A stretch of DNA of 64,000 nt, taken from assembly GCA_031002005.1 (NCBI GenBank), contig JARYHS010013630.1:239327539-239391538 (forward strand), in the 5' to 3' direction. The position numbers and the translations under genes are program-made. This document shows, one piece after another, positions 58,275-64,000 of this stretch; positions within the stretch are counted from its first letter, which is position 1, and every line of letters begins with the position of its first letter. This DNA is from Vandiemenella viatica (Eukaryota > Arthropoda > Insecta > Orthoptera > Morabidae). The notes below the pieces were generated by a model. It had not been told where the DNA came from. It worked only from the letters and a program-made list of their open reading frames with translations, and did no database searches.

Positions 58275-59440
58275 GGGGGGTATAACAACCCTTGGGAGCA
58301 TGGGACCTAAAAAAAAAGGTCTCAAAAGTTGCGTGGTCGATTGGTAGGGGGTGGTCTCACGTAATTTTACAGGGGGGGGGGGGGATCTGACCAAATCTCA
58401 CGAAGTCTCACCAGAGGGGGGGGGTTTCGGAAAAACACCTCACGTAATTAATGGACACCCCTAAACACCTCACCAGTAAGGCTGCTCGCGTTAAAGCGCC
58501 AACAAACTATATCGGGGAAGTAAAACAGACCCAGCTTCAATTCCCGGCCCGGGACATTAGCAATATATCTACCATCTACCATTCCAGCAATAGGAATAGA
58601 CTACATCGTGAAAGAGTATTTTGACATGAAAAAGGTTTAGAAACTCTTACAGCAAATAAAATGCAGAAAGAAAGCAGGTGACTAAGGTAAACCTGGCTCT
58701 CTTTGAAGCTATTCCGGAACATTTTCCCAAACAATTGATATTTAAACACAAGATAGGCCCATCACAGTACTGCAGAATCAAATAAACAATGAATGCAGTG
58801 GAAGTACCCCAGTTCTTCTGGTCCAAAGTTGCTTATTCTGTAGAGAAATTGATGGTATAAGTTTTTTTGGGATTATTAGGTTTACTGCTTCTAGGTTACC
58901 TAAAAAATGAAGAAATCGTCACAAGGGGCATATTATGCTAACCTTGAGAGGTAACTGCAAGAGTTATCGAAGAAACAATTTGTAAAAAAAGGGGGCGTGA
59001 GGTGTTTTTCCGGAATTCCGGACCCCCCTCCCCTCTGGTGAGATTTGGTGAGATCTGGTGGTAACCCCCCCCCCTCTAAGATGACGTGAGATTTGACGGG
59101 ACCCCACCCCCTACTGATAGACCTCGTAGTTTTTTCTAGACCTTTTTTTTCTTTTTTTTTTTTTAGCCCTCCTCCTTCCGAAGGTGGTTATACTCCCCGC
59201 GTCGATTGCAGACTTTATACGCCCTCCCCCCACTCTTACAGTTGAAATCAGAGTCATTTGTAGACTTTTTTTTAAAAAAAAAAAAAAAAAGAAGAAGCTT
59301 TACTGTCCTTCAAGAATTTAATAACATCACGTGAGATTTTCGTCGCCCACCCCCCACCCCTCTCCCTCCTAGTGAGATTTTCGAACGCCCCCCCTGCGCC
59401 CCCCTATTTCACACATGTAATTAATGGACGCCCCCAAAGT
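58275..59440. repeat. large inverted repeat rich in G and C runs, with a recurring terminal motif
   Basis: Left arm 58,275-58,446 is, in reverse complement, a diverged copy of 58,994-59,199. Both read 'cgtgaggtgtttttccg', a C run, 'tctggtgaga', another C run, 'acgtgaga', 'accccctac', a T-rich run, and a terminal 'gttatac.cccc'. A further degenerate plus-orientation piece at 59,325-59,440 repeats 'cacgtgagatttt' and ends ATGTAATTAATGGACGCCCC. The left arm is followed by CGTAATTAATGGACACCCC. The 547-bp loop (58,447-58,993) has no recognised coding sequence. Pure G and C runs of nine or more bases lie at about 58,372-58,384, 58,417-58,426 and 59,066-59,074. This looks like two opposed ends of an old mobile element, but I cannot name the family. 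Confidence 0.65.
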
Positions 59441-60542
59441 TGTTATTTCATCAGTACAGTGCTTCTAATCATAAGTCTCCTATTTCCATGACTTTAGGTT
59501 TTAGTTGATATGGCACACTTTACAACCGATGTGGATTCATGAATTTCACCTGTTCCCATATCCCAAAAATAGTCCTGTCTTTCATCCACTTCAAGTGAGA
59601 TGATGATGTACTATATATTGCCATCTCATAGATTTCAACATTTATAGACATCATATGGGACTCTTTTGAAAAACATACCACAACTTTTTACGTAAGTATC
59701 AAGCAACAAACATAACGGACGACATTCTTAGACAGTCGTGACTGGCCTCTATTGAACGTGATAGGAACCGAACACTTATTAAGATACTGCCGCCATGGCT
59801 TAACTCTGAATGTTAACAATTCCTTTTTTTCTCCTCCTTTTTCTGACTTGAGCAGACGAGAACACACAGTTAACTAAAGTTTTAAAAGCCTCGTAGTTCC
59901 TCGTCAAAGTTTCCACTAGAGCAACGGAAACGGCGTCGGAGGAATATTTTTCAGGCCGTTTAACGAGCTAAGATTTTCCTCGCGCACTTATTGTGGAGTG
60001 AAATAGTGGCCCATTCGCTGTCGAGGAGGCCCTGTAATTTACAGCTGTGACGGGTCTGGTCGGACATGCCCCTCGCAGCCATAAACACAACACATTTATG
60101 ACAGTATTGTGCTCGACCTGCCGGGTGTTGAAAACATCATTTGACTCAGTCCCCTGCGTCGGATAAAAGCCAGTCCCCATAAACGGGGAGTCTCGACCAC
60201 CTCCTTGAATACGCTGTCATCAGTTGTAATACAAACCTCCAGAGCTTTGATACAACAATAATTTTGTATAACAATTTTTCAGAACCGTCTCCATAGTTTT
60301 GGTTCATCAATTTTCGGGAAAGGAAAGCTGATTTTTCCTTCAACCACACAGAAAATTAGACTACAGATTGCTTTGAATGAAGCACTGATTGCAAGCATTA
60401 TTTTTAATGTGATATATGACCAACCTCAAAATCCTCTTTTATCCCATCAGTTGAAATGCTAACAATAAACTTTTTTTTATTGAATAAGCATTACTTCAGA
60501 TGCTAGCAAAAAAGAAATTCTTTTAAAAGTAGAGTAATGGTA
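59441..60542. other. non-coding stretch, no gene recognised
   Basis: Nothing recognised; two overlapping minus-strand open frames near 59,968-60,349 have no identifiable domain. Confidence 0.5.
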
Positions 60543-60800
60543 GCGGTTTGGTAGCTCTGTTGTTAAGGCGCTTACATTCAAAAGTTTCAGTTTCTTGCCA
60601 CGGATTCAAATCCTCGTGAGGGTAATAATTTTTAAGAGTTGTCTTTGATCATATGATCGACGTTCCGTCGTTCGGAATCTTCGTAAAACTGAAGGTCTCA
60701 GGGAAAAGGAACTGGCCGTTCTACCTATGACTTGATGGCTTTGTATGCCTCCTGCAAGAGGATGCCACCAGCCTTGGATTGTGTACCAAGTTAGTTTTAA
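60543..60800 (+). mobile_element. SINE, family B1 (copy 4)
   Basis: Head GGTTTGGTAGCTCTGTTGTT with 'aaggcgcttacattc', an insertion of about 15 bases, B-box-like GGATTCAAATCC (60,602-60,613), 'taatttttaagagttgtctttga', a damaged family block ('cgttccgtcgttcggaatct') and the intact 3' end 'ggattgtgtaccaagttagt'. Full length compared with other B1 copies. Confidence 0.82.
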
Positions 60801-63094
60801 CGCAATGGAATATCCGATCTTTTGAGTGGTTCGGTCTGTTCAGTAAGTACTTTTCAATCTTGTTTGTAATTTCACATGTGATTATATAACACCACAGAGC
60901 CAAATGAATCATTTGTAAATTATTACGTGCCAAACTCCGGATATTCTTTCAGCCCAAATCAAAGCGTATTTGATTTTGATAACAAACACAAAGTGTACTT
61001 TGTTGTGTTGGATGTGACATCAAATTATTTCACTGGTTACTTGGCGGCTCAGAAAGTCAGTACTTGCGATATGTCATTAATATTATATTTATGACACGTT
61101 GGAAACTGATGCTTTAACAATTTCAGAAAGAATTAGGGTTTGATCGTTCATTGTCTTTGCGTAGTTTCCGAAGTTTAATAGTGATATAAGATCCGAAATC
61201 TTTAATAACTACATTGTGTATATGCTGTATCAACGTAAACGTAAATGGGCGCCTAAACACAGCTTACGCAAGATATTTATTGACACACCCTGACAAACAT
61301 GTAAGTTCGTTTCACGGATTTTTGTGTCGGAATATAAGTTTTCAGTGAATCTACATCCATACTCTTCAATTCACAAACATTGTGGAATGCTTCCTATCTG
61401 AACTTGGCATGCAACTCTTCTACATCAGTTTTTATTACCGTACTGAAAAGCTCTTCGTTGTAATCCGTGGAAATTACACGCTTGCTGTTACAAGCTTGCG
61501 CACTGTTACAAGATAAAAGATGTTCAAATTAGCTATGGAAACAGGGTGAAGTTTTTTCTGCCTGTGTCTAAGAATCAATTCAGTTCGGTACTATATTTTC
61601 AGTAATAATAAAAAATCATGATATGAACAGAATGAGCCACTGTTTTAGTTTATCTGTAATGGGTTCCTCTACTTAGCAGCTATCGCAACCGCTTGAAGTA
61701 GATAATGTGAAAGTCGGGCGTGATACGTCAGTGTAGAAACTACCACGATGTGTTTGAATGGAATGTTCTTCCAAGGAACCATCATTATTGAAAGTGTTTT
61801 TATGCGTATTTATAACCTCTAGCAGCGTGTTTTTACTAGCTGCTTACAGAACAGCAGACCAGCGAAGACTGGAATGTTGTCCCGGAATAGTTAGTTTTTC
61901 GTTGAAGCCACAGTGTGAACAGTTTGAATCCTTTCATTCTTTTTTGTCCAGTATTTGTTCTGTGTGTGTCTAAAACTTGCCTCGTCATCATTACCAAGAG
62001 AGCTGCTTGTCATTAGTTGACAATATGTATCGTGCGCAGTCACGGCCCGCTGCTACTACTGTGTAAGCGTCAAATGTTTTTCCTTATTACATTCTGTTCT
62101 CAGAATGGATACATAGCCTATGTGAGTTCAGAAGATACAGAACGAGCTCGAAATTATTTCTAGATAATGCTGCTAAATTGTCCTCTTGCGGAATGGAGCA
62201 GGTTTGAAAGAAGCGAAAACTTCAGTGGAGGAGAAGTTTTAAAGATAGCGGTTGCTTTATAGCACCATACAGCTCAACGACAAAGATGTCAGTAACAGTT
62301 TGTCTGTTCGTTTCTTCTTTTTTTTTTTAATAGCTTACATGAATAAGCCTGGTGGTCTCTGATTCTGCACCAGAATTCGTGTATACAGTACTCTTGACGA
62401 ATAACGTAATACTACTCCAGTGTGACTGGAACGACAGTAGGCAGGAGCGTCAATGGCGGGGGAAAGAGAGTCAACTAGCCTGCTAGTAATAATTTGAAGA
62501 CATTCCACTGTTTAGACAGTTCTCTAGTCGAAAATTGTGATCTTCTTGAGAGTATGTCCATATTACAAGAAGGAATTAATACTGTAGCTGGTTTGTTAAT
62601 TATATCGTTGAATGTATGATATGAAGAATAATAAAACAAAATGCCGAAAATGGTTAAGAGTGGATATCAAAAAGAAATGGTCTAAGTGTTCCAGCGACTT
62701 TTTTGATTGAAGCTGCGACTGAATATGTAGAGTTACTGAAATCATTTAAGACTAACTGTATCTCAATTTGAAGAGCTGCTGTCATATATAAAAAGCAAAT
62801 ATGACACCGTAATGAGGCTTTTTTTTTAATAGCAGCATCTCTAATCCTTGTTCTTAAGACTATTATTCATAAAATTCCACAGAATTTCTTTCTGAATATT
62901 TTAATGCCTCTGCTTCACTCCGCTTACTCGACTTGTTAGTTGTCGCCATCTTGTTTGTTGAACTCGCACGCCAAAAGTTGGTCTTGGACCGAGTGCACTA
63001 TCCTCAGCCCACTGACTGTCTTGAACCTGTTGACACCGCGCGCGCACCCACGACAGTGCACTCGTTCCAGCCAACTAGCATCGTATAAACGCGG
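60801..63094. other. non-coding stretch, no gene recognised
   Basis: AT-rich, short open frames only. No repeat family recognised. Confidence 0.55.
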
Positions 63095-63250
63095 CCCTGA
63101 GTCGTTACTACACCGGGAGCGGGCAGATACAACAGGATCTGATTCGAGTCCTGGTCCCTGCGTAACAGACGTCCTGCTTGCCGTTTGCTGGCGCTTTCAC
63201 GTAATGCTGGGACGGTCCCAATTTCCGCCTCATGAGCTACACATTTCAGA
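63095..63250 (+). mobile_element. SINE, family D (copy 3)
   Basis: Plus orientation: B-box-like GATTCGAGTCC (63,141-63,151), 'ctggtccctgcgt', 'cgtcctgcttgccgtttgctgg', a damaged core 'cgctttcacgtaatgctgggac' and 'ggtcccaatttccgcctcat' followed by 'gagctacac'. The last block matches the 3' part of D copy 2 closely, which fixes the family. The 159-codon open frame 62,940-63,419 crosses this SINE, so it is unlikely to be a gene. Confidence 0.72.
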
Positions 63251-64000
63251 ACGAATGAACACCTATCAAGTTACAAGAATCGCAGTCAGACAGGAACACT
63301 TCAGCTCCCTCTATTATAACAGGTTCCTTCTAGCTGCAGTATCGTCAATCCGCCACAAGCTTGGTGATTACACTTCACAGTCTCATAAAATCCTTGTGAT
63401 CAATACTCCTGACTCTTAAGAAGCCTTATCAGATAATGACTGAAAATGGTTGATAAAGAAATAAAAATAAATAAACGTAAAACCAACTTCTCTGCTTCGA
63501 AACGACGAACTGAGTATTCAATGTGGTAGTCACCAGAGCTGTTGCCAAATAAACGGAACTTTCTTTGTACCGTCAGATACTCGACACAGAACCCCCTTAA
63601 ATTTAGAATGTGAAAATTTGCCAGTATATGCAGGATTTGCCATGATAGCTGACGGACAGTATAAACTGGTTTACAAATCGTAATATGGACTGACAACTTC
63701 ATAAGAAATTGTTAATAACTAAGTCACATCAACTAGGTCCTCCGTCATAAGAAGCGTAGAATACAAAACGTGTAGTCCAGCTGCCGTTAAAAACGAACGC
63801 TCGATAGGTAGAGTTTATAAAGCTCCGATGTTCTTTATGCCCGTGAAACATAAATAATGGTCGTAATAAACATCTGACAAAAACGGCCTAATGGTATAGT
63901 TTTAAAATGGAAACGGAAACAATCCAATCGAGACATCGTCACAAAAGCTGAGGTTGGAGGAAGATTATTTGTAACTTTCATCTTCTTCTCAAAAAAAAAA
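63251..64000. other. non-coding stretch to window end
   Basis: No gene or repeat recognised; the window ends in a short A run (63,991-64,000). Confidence 0.55.

Noticed and set aside
62940..63419. 159-codon open frame as a possible gene
   Set aside because: It runs across a family D SINE and has no recognisable domain; openness is likely due to local GC content.
1..64000. CRISPR array, bacterial operon or phage content
   Set aside because: No regularly spaced direct repeats, no ribosome binding site plus long-gene organisation, and a clear eukaryotic mobile-element content.

Overview
This is eukaryotic, AT-rich, repeat-laden DNA, almost certainly from an arthropod and probably an insect. 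The evidence is the mixture of Tc1/mariner and hAT transposon relics, non-LTR reverse-transcriptase relics and about twenty tRNA-derived SINE copies, with no long host reading frame. A polyneopteran insect (cockroach, stick insect or orthopteran type) is a guess from the style of the repeats; nothing here proves it. I found no host protein-coding exon that I could defend, no rRNA gene, no functional tRNA gene and no CRISPR array. The window reads as intergenic or intronic sequence filled with decayed mobile elements.

Layout. 1-13.5 kb: mostly featureless DNA with a possible LINE 3' end (5.7 kb), a (GT)n array (6.9 kb), two SINEs of a family I call D (7.1 and 11.9 kb) and a 41-bp inverted repeat (12.5 kb). 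13,538-14,537 is a fixed 1000-N gap. 14.5-24 kb: SINEs of families A, B and C, including a C copy inserted into an A copy with an 8-bp target duplication, then an antisense LINE reverse-transcriptase relic (23.6-24.0 kb). 24,605-26,037: a complete Tc1-like element flanked by TA on both sides, rearranged into a giant fold-back with both ends derived from its 3' half. 28.8-39.3 kb: more SINEs and two hAT deletion derivatives, each with terminal inverted repeats and an 8-bp target duplication. 39,535-40,534 is a second 1000-N gap lying inside a second fold-back Tc1 copy that ends at 41,525. 41.5-57 kb: a D-family SINE with a (GAA)n-type tail, B- and A-family SINEs, a 71-bp tandem duplication and an antisense LINE C-terminal relic. 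58.2-59.4 kb: a large inverted repeat rich in G and C runs. 60.5-63.3 kb: two more SINEs.

How the parts relate. The SINEs have no coding capacity and would depend on LINE reverse transcriptase; the two LINE relics may come from such machinery, but no link can be shown here. Both Tc1 copies and both hAT copies keep sequence-recognised ends but lack an intact transposase, so all are non-autonomous at best. Their ends suggest they moved using enzyme supplied from elsewhere. The most unusual feature is that both Tc1 copies independently show the same head-to-head duplication of the 3' half, with different breakpoints. The families A, B, C and D are my own labels, built by comparing copies within this window; none was matched to a database.
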